Positions 9,005 through 16,136 of a stretch of 35,379 bases of DNA are shown here, piece by piece. How positions within the stretch are numbered: position 1 is the first letter of the stretch; each line of letters begins with the position of its first letter. The position numbers and the translations under genes are program-made. Origin of the DNA: Acidobacteriota bacterium (GTDB lineage: Bacteria; Acidobacteriota; Terriglobia; Acidiferrales; UBA7541); assembly GCA_003223315.1 (NCBI GenBank), contig QHYR01000044.1:1-35379 (forward strand), in the 5' to 3' direction. The notes beneath the pieces are model-generated. The model saw only the letters and a list, made by a program, of their open reading frames with translations. It had not been told where the DNA came from and ran no database searches.

Positions 9005-9442
9005 TCAGCGGCCGTTCGTTCCCAGCTGAAGATACTTCACCAGCGTCGTGCGGATACTCCCATTGCGCGCGTCATACTCGACGCGGTCCACGGTCCGGAT
9101 CAGGTGCACCCCGGTAAGGCGATGGTCCGACTCACGGGTGCACTCCGCGATAAAGGATTCCACGCCTACCGAAGGCTGCGCCTCGCCCCGGTGTTCCACG
9201 CTGATCTGCAGCCGGTCGTCGAAATCCTCGATGGCCACGTCCAGCCCATCCCCATCTTCATTGCCATTGAGCAAAGGCAGGGTCTGACGGCAGAGATCCT
9301 CGAGCGCCCCGGTTAGCAGGTTGCGCGCCACGTCTTCCATCCCCACGCGTTCGGCAAAATGCGCCACGGCTCCGCCCACGGCGGCGATCAGGCGGTCATC
9401 GCGGGAAAGATGCAGGACCGTACGCGAATGTTCACGCGTCAC
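9005..9442 (-). CDS. RsbW-like HATPase-fold regulatory protein
   Basis: A 145-residue protein whose second half resembles the anti-sigma/serine kinase ATPase fold: LDVAIEDFDDRLQISVEHRGE in the place of the I.I...L.I.V.D.G block, and TGVHLIRTVDRVEYD in place of the GRGLxLIRxLVDEVEY block. The canonical N-box asparagine that binds Mg-ATP is not evident (GALEDLCRQTLPLLNG), so ATP binding may be lost or altered. The start is GTG at 9442, and its 5' end overlaps the Cys-rich gene upstream by 11 bases, which indicates translational coupling. It may act in partner-switching with the receiver downstream. Confidence 0.6.
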   Translation of the reverse strand: MTREHSRTVLHLSRDDRLIAAVGGAVAHFAERVGMEDVARNLLTGALEDLCRQTLPLLNGNEDGDGLDVAIEDFDDRLQISVEHRGEAQPSVGVESFIAECTRESDHRLTGVHLIRTVDRVEYDARNGSIRTTLVKYLQLGTNGR

Positions 9443-9614
9443 TGCGGTTCGCCAATTTCACGTCACACGCTTCCATGCAGTCGGGGCAATAGTACAGCCC
9501 GTCGGCGCCCAGCTTGACCCGATCGAATCCCGCGCAAATACAGCAGTAGCGGTCGCAACGGCACTCCTGCTCGGGCTTGTCGCACATGGAACAAACGGTC
9601 TTCGTGGGGCTCAT
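9432..9614 (-). CDS. Cys-rich zinc-ribbon-like mini-protein (60 aa)
   Basis: A 60-residue protein starting MSPTKTVCSMCDKPEQECRC, with ten cysteines arranged as CxxC, CxC, CCxC and a late CxxC...C. This pattern suggests one or two zinc-ribbon or zinc-finger sites. It is the first gene of a leftward set whose 3' end overlaps the RsbW-like gene. The ATG at 9614 lacks a strong ribosome site; a longer in-frame extension to 9797 is not supported by composition. The function is unknown; a regulatory or protein-binding role is plausible from the context only. Confidence 0.7.
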   Translation of the reverse strand: MSPTKTVCSMCDKPEQECRCDRYCCICAGFDRVKLGADGLYYCPDCMEACDVKLANRSDA

Positions 9615-9727
9615 TGAATTGAATATAAGCGACCCCGCCGCCATTCTCAAGCCGGATTTCCTCCCCGGAACCCTGCCGCCAAACCCGCTTCCAGGCACGT
9701 TAGGTAAGATTCGGTAGGTCTCCCTTC

Positions 9728-9745
9728 CCTGTCCTATAGGACAGG
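9728..9745. promoter_or_regulatory. Perfect 18-base palindrome in a divergent intergenic region
   Basis: CCTGTCCTATAGGACAGG is exactly self-complementary. It lies between the leftward Cys-rich gene (starting at 9614) and the rightward lipoprotein gene (starting at 9865), a classic operator position for a dimeric regulator. The cognate regulator is unknown. Confidence 0.5.
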
Positions 9746-9830
9746 TTTCGGACAGCATGTCTTCCCGGAACTCCGACCCGTGCCGTTCACGCAACACAGC
9801 GCAAGTGTCCGCGAATTGCGTCTCGCGGAC

Positions 9831-9839
9831 TGGTACGAT
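9831..9839 (+). promoter_or_regulatory. Possible extended -10 promoter for the lipoprotein gene
   Basis: TGGTACGAT fits an extended -10 element (TGN then TACGAT). It would start transcription about 20 bases before the ATG, just ahead of the GGAGG ribosome site. No convincing -35 box is seen. Confidence 0.3.
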
Positions 9840-9864
9840 TTACACAAGCGATTGGAGGTATGCC

Positions 9865-10422
9865 ATGTTGAATTCTCAGGTCCGTCGCAAGCTTTGGCTT
9901 GCAGTGGTAGCTACAGGCCTCTTGACTCTGGCAGGTTGCTCGAACCAGGCCACGAAACAAGGCGCAGCCACCGCTCCAGCCAAGAAAGTTGCGCCCGCGA
10001 AGCAAGCCAAGCAGGCCGAGACAGCAAAGCCGGTCACCGACTCAAGCAAGCTGATCCCGGCAACGACGCTCGTCACCGTGCCGAAAGGTACGTCCCTCAG
10101 TGCGACGATCGGTCAAACGCTCGCCAGCAACAAGAATCATGCGGGTGATTCCTTTGCCGCGAGCCTCTCCACACCCGTCAAGGTGGGAGGAAAGATCGTG
10201 ATTCCCAAGGGCGCTCACGTAACCGGCCGCGTCCTTGCTGCCAAGAAGAAGGATCCGGCGGAATTGACCGTGGCCCTTGCCTCGGTCGAAATCCAGGGAA
10301 AATCCTATGCGCTGAAAACCAACTCGATTGGTCCTTCGGGCAAAAAGGACATCACCTTCCCTGCCGCGAGTCGCCTGAAGTTCAAGCTCGCCAATTCTGT
10401 CAAGATCCCCGTTAGGGGATGA
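9865..10422 (+). CDS. Predicted lipoprotein with a conserved beta-rich domain
   Basis: A 185-residue protein with a lipoprotein signal: a basic N-terminus, a hydrophobic core, and the lipobox LAGC at about residues 19-22. A Lys/Ala/Pro-rich linker (about 27-55) follows, then a folded part with PKGTSLSATIGQTLAS and GGKIVIPKGAHVTGRVLAAKK. The IPKGxxVxGxV pattern resembles VirB10/TrbI-like beta-barrel segments found in many acidobacterial envelope proteins. The ATG at 9865 is chosen because TTGGAGG lies six bases upstream; the longer frame from 9757 would bury the signal peptide. It is probably anchored in the outer or inner membrane; its role is unknown. Confidence 0.8.
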   Translation: MLNSQVRRKLWLAVVATGLLTLAGCSNQATKQGAATAPAKKVAPAKQAKQAETAKPVTDSSKLIPATTLVTVPKGTSLSATIGQTLASNKNHAGDSFAASLSTPVKVGGKIVIPKGAHVTGRVLAAKKKDPAELTVALASVEIQGKSYALKTNSIGPSGKKDITFPAASRLKFKLANSVKIPVRG

Positions 10423-10760
10423 ACCCGTAGCTACTGACTGCCGGACCGCAGCGGGCGCAAGCTCACTGCGGTTCGCAGTCCTTCTGCTACCTTGCCGTCC
10501 CTCACTGCCGCCCTGCTCGATAAGGGGATCGTGATCGAACGAGCACCCTAAAGCGCAGCCGCTCAGACCAACGCCAGAAGCGGCTTTGTGATAGTTGGCA
10601 ACCCTCATATGTTTCGACTTGAGGTGTTACCTCGACAACCTCCCTCCAGGAGCTTCGCCATTTCTCGGTAGGTTCCGCGGTCGTAAGAGTCCGCGTGCTC
10701 TGCTCCATTTCATAAGGTGGTTCCCGAAGGCTTCCGTCGGGTCTTGGTGACCGTGTGGTG
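10423..10760. other. Gene-free stretch with terminator-like hairpin
   Basis: Apart from the hairpin at 10436-10480, I see no gene here. Open frames on the minus strand around 10502-10894 are Arg/Ser-rich, lack ribosome sites and overlap the small gene at 10761-10958, so they look like shadows. Confidence 0.5.
10436..10480 (+). terminator. Hairpin downstream of the lipoprotein gene
   Basis: GACTGCCGGACCGCAG (10436-10451) pairs with CTGCGGTTCGCAGTC (10466-10480), one base bulged and one mismatch, with a 14-base loop. It begins 14 bases after the stop codon. The following CTTCTGCTACCTT is only moderately T-rich, so termination is likely but not certain. Confidence 0.55.
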
Positions 10761-10958
10761 TTAAGCCCGCAGCTTGCCAGTCTTTGGGCCGAACCTGGTA
10801 TACCAGCAATAAAATGCATCTTGCTGGGTCGGAAATGTGCTCGGAAAATTTGGCTCCGCTTTAGTGCCGATCCGCCAGGAGTGAGCGCCCTCATCGAAAG
10901 AGAGCGTGCCGACTGTCTCGCCTGCCTTGTTGGTTAAGTTCGTTGTCTTTGTGGACAT
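10761..10958 (-). CDS. Small protein of unknown function (65 aa)
   Basis: A 65-residue polar protein starting MSTKTTNLTNKAGETVGTLS, with GAGG eight bases before the ATG. It has an aromatic-rich second half (SWRIGTK, DAFYCWYTRFG). No signal peptide or membrane segment is seen. The family is not recognised. It is transcribed away from hsp20, whose start lies 163 bases away, so both may share the control region at 10959-11121. Confidence 0.6.
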   Translation of the reverse strand: MSTKTTNLTNKAGETVGTLSFDEGAHSWRIGTKAEPNFPSTFPTQQDAFYCWYTRFGPKTGKLRA

Positions 10959-10999
10959 TTCAGGACCTCGCCATCTGATTTTTTAGCCCCCGGAGCCGG

Positions 11000-11026
11000 G
11001 TTGCTTAACTACGATAAGTTAACAAC
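11000..11026. promoter_or_regulatory. Imperfect dyad upstream of hsp20
   Basis: GTTGCTTAAC (11000-11009) and GTTAACAAC (11018-11026) form an inverted repeat broken by one base. It lies between two divergent genes and upstream of the probable hsp20 promoter, so it could be a repressor site. This is an inference from position only. Confidence 0.35.
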
Positions 11027-11048
11027 AATAATGACAGTAATATATAGC

Positions 11049-11077
11049 TTGACTTATGGTGGTGAAGTATCTACTGT
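11049..11077 (+). promoter_or_regulatory. Probable promoter of hsp20
   Basis: A -35-like TTGACT (11049-11054) and a -10-like TACTGT (11072-11077) are separated by 17 bases in an AT-rich patch that stands out from the GC-rich surroundings. Transcription would start about 40 bases before the ATG, leaving a short leader with a strong TTTAGGAGG ribosome site. Confidence 0.45.
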
Positions 11078-11121
11078 GTTTGACAGTCAATTGAACAAAT
11101 GAATTTAGGAGGTACAACAAC

Positions 11122-11577
11122 ATGAACACGATTACCCGTTGGGAACCCCGGGGAGTGACATCTTTGCAGGACCAGGTCAATCGTTTATTGGAGGACACGC
11201 TGACTCGCGGCCGGTCGGGTCAGGCTGACCTGGCGACCTGGGCGCCGGCTGTCGATATATACGAAACCGAGAGCGAGCTGGTCGTAAAGGCCGATCTGCC
11301 CGATCTTCAAGAGAAGGACATTGACGTTCGCGTGGAGAACAATACGTTGACCATCCGCGGAGAGCGGAAGTTCGAGAAGGAAGTCAACGAGGACAACTAT
11401 CTTCGAGTGGAACGCGCCTATGGTTCGTTCATGCGGAGCTTCTCGCTGCCGAACACGGTGAAGGCCGAAGGCATTCGCGCCGAGTATCGCAACGGAGCCC
11501 TGACCGTGCGTATGGCCAAGCGTGAGGAGTCTAAGGCGAAGCAAGTCAAGATCAACGTCTCGGGAAACGGCAAGTAA
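11122..11577 (+). CDS. Small heat-shock protein Hsp20 (alpha-crystallin domain)
   Basis: A 151-residue ATP-independent chaperone that holds unfolding proteins in the cytoplasm. The alpha-crystallin domain spans about residues 41-137, from WAPAVDIYETESELVVKADL to the NGALTVRMAK beta strand that carries the conserved G-A-L. A short N-terminal arm (RWEPRGVTSLQDQVNRLL) and a C-terminal VKINV anchor motif of the I-x-I/V type allow oligomer assembly. AGGAGG lies nine bases before the ATG. The next gene is a DUF2934 protein, a frequent companion of Hsp20 in acidobacterial stress loci. The promoter region suggests stress control, but no HrcA-type CIRCE element is seen. Confidence 0.95.
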   Translation: MNTITRWEPRGVTSLQDQVNRLLEDTLTRGRSGQADLATWAPAVDIYETESELVVKADLPDLQEKDIDVRVENNTLTIRGERKFEKEVNEDNYLRVERAYGSFMRSFSLPNTVKAEGIRAEYRNGALTVRMAKREESKAKQVKINVSGNGK

Positions 11578-11636
11578 GCTGAATATCATGTTGCGAGGGC
11601 CGGTGCCGCGGCCCCCGACAACTAAGGAGGTTGCCA

Positions 11637-11816
11637 ATGGTGGAACGTCAAGAAGTATTGACAGATGGAATCGCTCGCCGAGCGTATGAGATTTATGTTC
11701 AGCGCGGCGGGGAAAACGGAAAGGATGTCGAGGATTGGCTTAGAGCGGAAAAGGAGACGAGCGGCAAACCTGCTGACGTGCCGGCAAAATCGAGAACGGC
11801 CGCAGCAGGCAGGTAA
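11637..11816 (+). CDS. DUF2934 protein
   Basis: A 59-residue protein matching the DUF2934 pattern: IARRAYEIYVQRGGENGKDV then EDWLRAEKE, a helical motif found in short proteins of Acidobacteriota, Planctomycetes and Proteobacteria. The ATG at 11637 is preferred because AAGGAGG ends six bases before it; an alternative TTG two codons upstream overlaps no spacing optimum. The C-terminal tail is Lys/Ala/Pro-rich. It follows hsp20 after 59 bases that include a GGGCCG/CGGCCC hairpin, and is probably co-transcribed. No molecular function is known for the family. Confidence 0.85.
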   Translation: MVERQEVLTDGIARRAYEIYVQRGGENGKDVEDWLRAEKETSGKPADVPAKSRTAAAGR

Positions 11817-11983
11817 CGCGAGAAATTGACAACGTGTGAATGAGTAAGTGTTTGCCTATCAATCGGGGCGAGTGATTCAGATGTGTTTCCAACAGTCGGC
11901 CCTTCCTAGTAGGTCCTGAAATCCAAGGAAATCGGCGGGAACGGGCTTCTAAAGGCCTCCGCTCCCCCCAGAAAAGAGTAACC

Positions 11984-12469
11984 ATGAAGAGATACAGAAT
12001 CGTGCTTCTGGTATTGGTGTTCGTTGCGCTCGCAGGCTTCATTGTTCTACGCCGAAGCCAGGTGTCGGCACAAACGGTCAACGTCAAAGTCACTCCGACG
12101 AACGTCAGCCGGGCGGTGCTCGCCAAGGTGAACCCCGGCCAGCGCCCTGCTTTCGATCAGGATGTGATGAGCAACCTAATCCCCGTATTCGAAGAAGAGA
12201 AGAAAGCCGGGATTCTCACCGGATACGAGTTTTTCAACAACGTAACGGCAGACAATCCAAACGATTGGACCGTTGGGATGCTTTTAACCTATGCGAACTA
12301 CGCGGCCCTCGATGGCCTGGGAGACCGAACCGATCCCATCGAGCTGAAACATTACGGCTCGGCCGCGAAGCGGCAAGCAGCGGGAGAACACCGGAACCAG
12401 ATACGCACGGTGGTCTCAAATCGTTTGATCCGCATGGTCAGCTATAGCCAGGCAACTCCCGTTAGTTGA
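11984..12469 (+). CDS. Membrane-anchored or secreted protein of unknown function (161 aa)
   Basis: The N-terminus MKRYRIVLLVLVFVALAGFI is a signal peptide or signal anchor; the rest is soluble and polar. The mature part contains ANYAALDGLGDRTDPIELKH and VSNRLIRMVSYSQATPVS. No family is recognised. It lies 167 bases after the DUF2934 gene in the same orientation. The ribosome site is weak (AAAAGAG). The protein likely acts in the periplasm or at the cell envelope. Confidence 0.7.
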   Translation: MKRYRIVLLVLVFVALAGFIVLRRSQVSAQTVNVKVTPTNVSRAVLAKVNPGQRPAFDQDVMSNLIPVFEEEKKAGILTGYEFFNNVTADNPNDWTVGMLLTYANYAALDGLGDRTDPIELKHYGSAAKRQAAGEHRNQIRTVVSNRLIRMVSYSQATPVS

Positions 12470-13235
12470 TTGCGGGAGAAACCTGCCCACTGACGCGGGC
12501 GGCAACGAAAGCGAACGAGAGGATAGGGAGCGGCTCCAGGGCAAAATGGCGGCGGATGAGCCCACGAGCCGAACTCCCCTTCCCTCGGACGAGCAGCCCG
12601 AAAAGAAATTACCGCGCTAAGCCCGCCGGCTCGGTCCCACGGCGAACCAGGATGATGCCGAGCTTTGTCGTTATGTGGCGCGGAGAGGGGTGCAGCAAAA
12701 ACCGATCATGCTGTGGCTAGTGGTGTCGCCCGGATCTTACCGGGGTCCGCGATCTCCACGGTCCCCGCGATCCTGTGGCATCGGCGCTGTACGAGTCGGG
12801 TTGAACTCCTGCTTTGGGGTGTGGTCTAAGGCGCAGTAGTCTGCCCAAGATTGCGCCACTGATTTAGGTTCAATCCTCGGGCGCGGCTTCGCTTCGTGAT
12901 CTCCAGCACTTCTTTGGTTTTCCATCTTGACATCGTAATTGGTGATGACGCTGGTGTCGAGCGTATTCGCGGACACCGGGCGCACATGCCACGCCGCTGC
13001 CGAATCGGCTCATATGGCTGCCAACGCCTGATAAGTCGGGTTCTCGGAATGTGGCCGCGCTTGAAATCCCACCGTCCGAGAATCCCGTTCGGCGGCCAGA
13101 ACCCCCGCTGATTCGGTTGCTGGCCTGGCTCTGGCCGACAGAGTCATTGTGTCTGACGCCGGGGGAGCGTAGGATGCGCGAGACTGAAGTCCGAATCGGA
13201 AATCCATTCAGATAATTGGACACGGGAGGTTCGAC
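12470..13235. other. Long stretch without a confident gene
   Basis: This 766-base gap lacks a frame with both coding-like composition and a ribosome site. Plus-strand codons 12483-12620 read as a hydrophilic peptide (TDAGGNESEREDRERLQ...) with no ATG start near the beginning. On the minus strand, short coding-like pieces appear in two frames: a Lys/Arg-rich one (SRWKTKEVLEITKRSRARG, about 12830-12934) and one ending in DRGDRGDRGPR at 12737. This could be a decayed gene. There are no repeats of the dispersed families here. Confidence 0.4.
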
Positions 13236-14705
13236 GTGGTGAAAAGCATGGTGTCTCTTGCGCTCTCACTTGTCTGGGTGACCTCGGTTGCTTCCGCTCA
13301 GGAGCCGGCCAAGCCCCTTCATGTGCTGGAAGACTCCTATCTGCGCTGGCGCTTGCTGCCAGCCGAGCAGGCCTACCTGTCGATTGACGGCAACCATCTC
13401 AAGCAATACGTCGAGGACCAGACTGCGATTTCGCGCCGCTACCGGGATCACGGCCATCCTCAATTCTGGGGACGCATCACCGGAACTGAAGCAGACGCAG
13501 AGAACGCCCAGTGGCTGCTGGACAAGTTCCGCCAGATCGGCCTCTCGGACGTGCGCGAACAATCGCTGGATCTGCCGCCGCAGTGGGTGCCCGCATCGTG
13601 GTCGGTGGCCGCATCCGCGAACGGAAAAACCATCACGCTTGAAAGCGTGCAACCCACCTCCACCAGCCCCGGCACGCCCCCCAGCGGCCTCGACTTGGAG
13701 GCGGTGGACGTCGCCCTGGCAAGCGAGGGTGATCTTGCGGGGCGCGACCTCCGCGGAAAAGCCGTCTTCTTTTACAGTGCGGACTATACCTCGCGCCAGG
13801 CTGCGATTTCCGACTATGCCATCAAGCGCATCGGTGATCGCGGCGCCGCCGCCATTTTCGTGATCGTGGGGTTACCCGGCAATTTGCGAACCCAGTTCTA
13901 CCCGGTTGGCAGCACGGTTCCTACGTTCTCGCTGGGTCTGCAGGACGGAGTCGCGATCCGCGATCTGATCGGTCAGTCGCGGGGCGGCCAGCCGCCGCGC
14001 GTCAAAGTCCGCCTCGACGTGAAGACCGTACCCAATTTGAAGACCGCGACGGTGTGGGGCTCCCTGCCGGGAACCAGCGACGAAACCATTTTTGTGGTCG
14101 CTCACCGCGACGGATGGTTCGAAGGCGCCGTTGATAATGCCTCGGGCGTGGCAACCATGCTGGGGCTGGCGGAGTACTTCGCCAAAATCCCCGGAGAACA
14201 GCGCCGCCGCACCATTCACTTTCTGGGGACCAGTGGGCACCACGACAACAGCGGCATGACGGGCCACTGGCTCGCCGATCACAAAGAGATGTTCGCCAAG
14301 ACGGCGTTGATCATCAACTGCGAGCACACCTCCGCCGAGCAGCTTGTGTATAGGGGAGGAATGATTCGAAGGACCAACACGACCGTACCGCTACGCTGGT
14401 ACGTGGGCGGCAGCCCGCAGCTGGAACAGATCGTCGTCAAGGCTTACGACGCGTTCGGAGTCGCCACCTATGCCGAGCCGGAGCCGTCGGCTGGGGGCGA
14501 GATGGGCCCCTACTACCAACTTGCTCCATCCCTCCAGTTGATCGAAGGGAACCTGTATTGGCATTCCGATCGCGAAACCGCCGAGGTTGTTCCGCCAACC
14601 GGATTGGCGGCCTCCACCCGCGCGTATGCGAAGATCATCACGGACGTAAACCGGTTAGGTCTCAAAGACCTCCTCCGGCCGCAAGCGACTGAGACGCGGC
14701 GTTGA
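13236..14705 (+). CDS. M28-like (Zn exopeptidase-fold) secreted protein with PA-like insert
   Basis: A 489-residue exported protein: a Sec signal peptide (MVKSMVSLALSLVWVTSVAS, cleaved after SAQ or SAS), a protease-associated-type region at about 140-270, then an M28 peptidase-type domain. Metal-site text is seen as AHRDGW (His290, Asp292) and VDNASGVATML (Asp300), and the late His in LYWHSDRETAEVV matches the last M28 ligand. The family's Glu-Glu pair, usually in a GxEExGLxGS loop, reads GTSGHHDNSGMTGH (331-344), so the general base Glu is absent at that site. The start is GTG at 13236 with GGGAGG upstream. It may be a peptidase with altered chemistry or a non-peptidase relative. Confidence 0.8.
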   Translation: MVKSMVSLALSLVWVTSVASAQEPAKPLHVLEDSYLRWRLLPAEQAYLSIDGNHLKQYVEDQTAISRRYRDHGHPQFWGRITGTEADAENAQWLLDKFRQIGLSDVREQSLDLPPQWVPASWSVAASANGKTITLESVQPTSTSPGTPPSGLDLEAVDVALASEGDLAGRDLRGKAVFFYSADYTSRQAAISDYAIKRIGDRGAAAIFVIVGLPGNLRTQFYPVGSTVPTFSLGLQDGVAIRDLIGQSRGGQPPRVKVRLDVKTVPNLKTATVWGSLPGTSDETIFVVAHRDGWFEGAVDNASGVATMLGLAEYFAKIPGEQRRRTIHFLGTSGHHDNSGMTGHWLADHKEMFAKTALIINCEHTSAEQLVYRGGMIRRTNTTVPLRWYVGGSPQLEQIVVKAYDAFGVATYAEPEPSAGGEMGPYYQLAPSLQLIEGNLYWHSDRETAEVVPPTGLAASTRAYAKIITDVNRLGLKDLLRPQATETRR

Positions 14706-14800
14706 CCGCAGGCTCGTCCCGGGCGCAACGCCGCGAGTTTCGGCGCAATATCTCGCCGTGGCTGCACTTCATATTGCCCGAGGCCCTGGGCAAGTTGAGC

Positions 14801-14830
14801 TTGATTTGATCAGGCAGACTGGCATAGATT
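14801..14830 (+). promoter_or_regulatory. Possible promoter of the soxCD pair
   Basis: TTGATT (14801-14806) and TAGATT (14825-14830) are separated by 18 bases, about 60 bases before the soxC ATG. Both boxes are partial matches to the sigma-70 consensus. Confidence 0.35.
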
Positions 14831-14891
14831 TCGTGGGAAGGAAAACGACGCGTTCGGCACGGAGTGGAAGAAAGCTGCGAAGGAGAGACTG

Positions 14892-16136
14892 ATGGCTTCG
14901 AAAAAAGCGAGTCGAAGAGGATTCTTAAAAGCTGGCGCCGCGGCGGCGGCGATGAGTGCGATGCAATCGGCGGGCGCTCAGGCAGCAGTGCCTCAAGCGC
15001 AACCTCAAAAAAGTCTCAAGGAGCTGGTCGGCTATGGCGAGCGGTCCCATTTCGTGACCTCCGTACGCGTACCCGTGGTCGAAAGGCCTTCCCCCGATCA
15101 ATTCGGCCTTATATTTCACGTATTGACCCCGCTTCAGGATCAGGTGGGGAGTATCACGCCATCTTCACTCCATTTTGTGGGCACCCATCGTGGGTCCATT
15201 GTTCCGGATTTCGATCCGAAGGACTATCGCCTGATGATCCACGGCATGGTGGACCGGCCGCTGGAGTTCACCATGGACGAGCTGAAGCGCTTTCCTTCAG
15301 TATCCCGCGTTCATTTTATCGAGTGCCTTGGGAACCATTCGAGGCCCGAATATACGACAGTTCAGCAAACCCACGGCTTGACCAGCAGCAGCGAATGGAC
15401 CGGAGTGCCGCTATCTGTGTTGCTCAAAGAGGTCGGCGTGCAAAAGGGAGCGGCTTGGGTCGTTTCGGAAGGGTCGGAGGAGGTTAAGGGAGCGGGCAGC
15501 TTCCGGCTGGCGAAGGCCATGGATGATTGTCTGGTGGCCTACGGCCAGAATGGCGAGCCGTTGCGTCCTCAGCAAGGTTTCCCGCTGCGGCTGCTGGTTC
15601 CCGGCTTCGAAGGAATTTACAACACCAAGTGGCTGAGGCGAATCAAGGTGGTGGACCGCTATTACATGACCTATAACGATTACGGCCACATCCAGAAGGA
15701 CGAGGAAATCGCCGCGTTGACCTTCCAGTGGGGGCCGAAATCGGTCATCACCTTTCCTTCCGGCGGACAGCAGTTGCCCGGTCCCGGAATCTACCAGCTC
15801 ACTGGCCTGGCTTGGTCCGGCGGCGGCGCCGTTCGCAAGGTGGAAGTATCCACCGACGGCGGTCAGACCTGGAAAGAGGCCGAGATTCGCGGGGCGGTAC
15901 ATCCAAAGGCGCACACCCGATTTGGCATGAACTGGAAGTGGGATGGACAAGAATGCGTGCTCCAGTCGCGCTGCATAGACGAACTGGGCCAGGTTCAACC
16001 GACACGTGCGCAACTCGCGCAACACTTTAAGGTGACCCCGGATTATTACAAAACGCACGGTGTGCAAGGCTCCGACAATATGATCCAGCCGTGGAGAGTG
16101 GCGAGCGATGGGAGCGTCCACAATGCGATCGCTTAG
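14892..16136 (+). CDS. soxC: SoxC-type sulfane/sulfite dehydrogenase, molybdopterin subunit
   Basis: A 414-residue sulfite-oxidase-fold enzyme that oxidises sulfite or protein-bound sulfane sulfur in the periplasm and passes electrons to a cytochrome c. The N-terminus carries a Tat signal (SRRGFLKAG, residues 7-15), as expected for export of a folded molybdoenzyme. The Mo-ligating cysteine is Cys145 in HFIECLGNHS. Other family text includes SSLHFVGTHRG, DYRLMIHGMVDRPLEFTMDEL, GFPLRLLVPGFEGIYNTKWL and the C-terminal dimer domain with VEVSTDGGQTW. AAGGAGAG precedes the ATG. Its stop overlaps the start of the cytochrome gene. No soxAXYZB genes are present, so the physiological substrate may be free sulfite. 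Confidence 0.92.
   Translation: MASKKASRRGFLKAGAAAAAMSAMQSAGAQAAVPQAQPQKSLKELVGYGERSHFVTSVRVPVVERPSPDQFGLIFHVLTPLQDQVGSITPSSLHFVGTHRGSIVPDFDPKDYRLMIHGMVDRPLEFTMDELKRFPSVSRVHFIECLGNHSRPEYTTVQQTHGLTSSSEWTGVPLSVLLKEVGVQKGAAWVVSEGSEEVKGAGSFRLAKAMDDCLVAYGQNGEPLRPQQGFPLRLLVPGFEGIYNTKWLRRIKVVDRYYMTYNDYGHIQKDEEIAALTFQWGPKSVITFPSGGQQLPGPGIYQLTGLAWSGGGAVRKVEVSTDGGQTWKEAEIRGAVHPKAHTRFGMNWKWDGQECVLQSRCIDELGQVQPTRAQLAQHFKVTPDYYKTHGVQGSDNMIQPWRVASDGSVHNAIA

Noticed and set aside
10502-10894. Minus-strand open frame of 130 codons
   Set aside because: It overlaps the 65-aa gene that has a proper ribosome site, and its own composition is Arg/Ser-rich without recognisable structure.
12821-12900. Possible tRNA on the plus strand (GGTTCAATCC looks like a T-arm)
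   Set aside because: The flanking bases do not form the T-stem (TTAGG against CTCGG does not pair), and no acceptor stem or anticodon arm is found.
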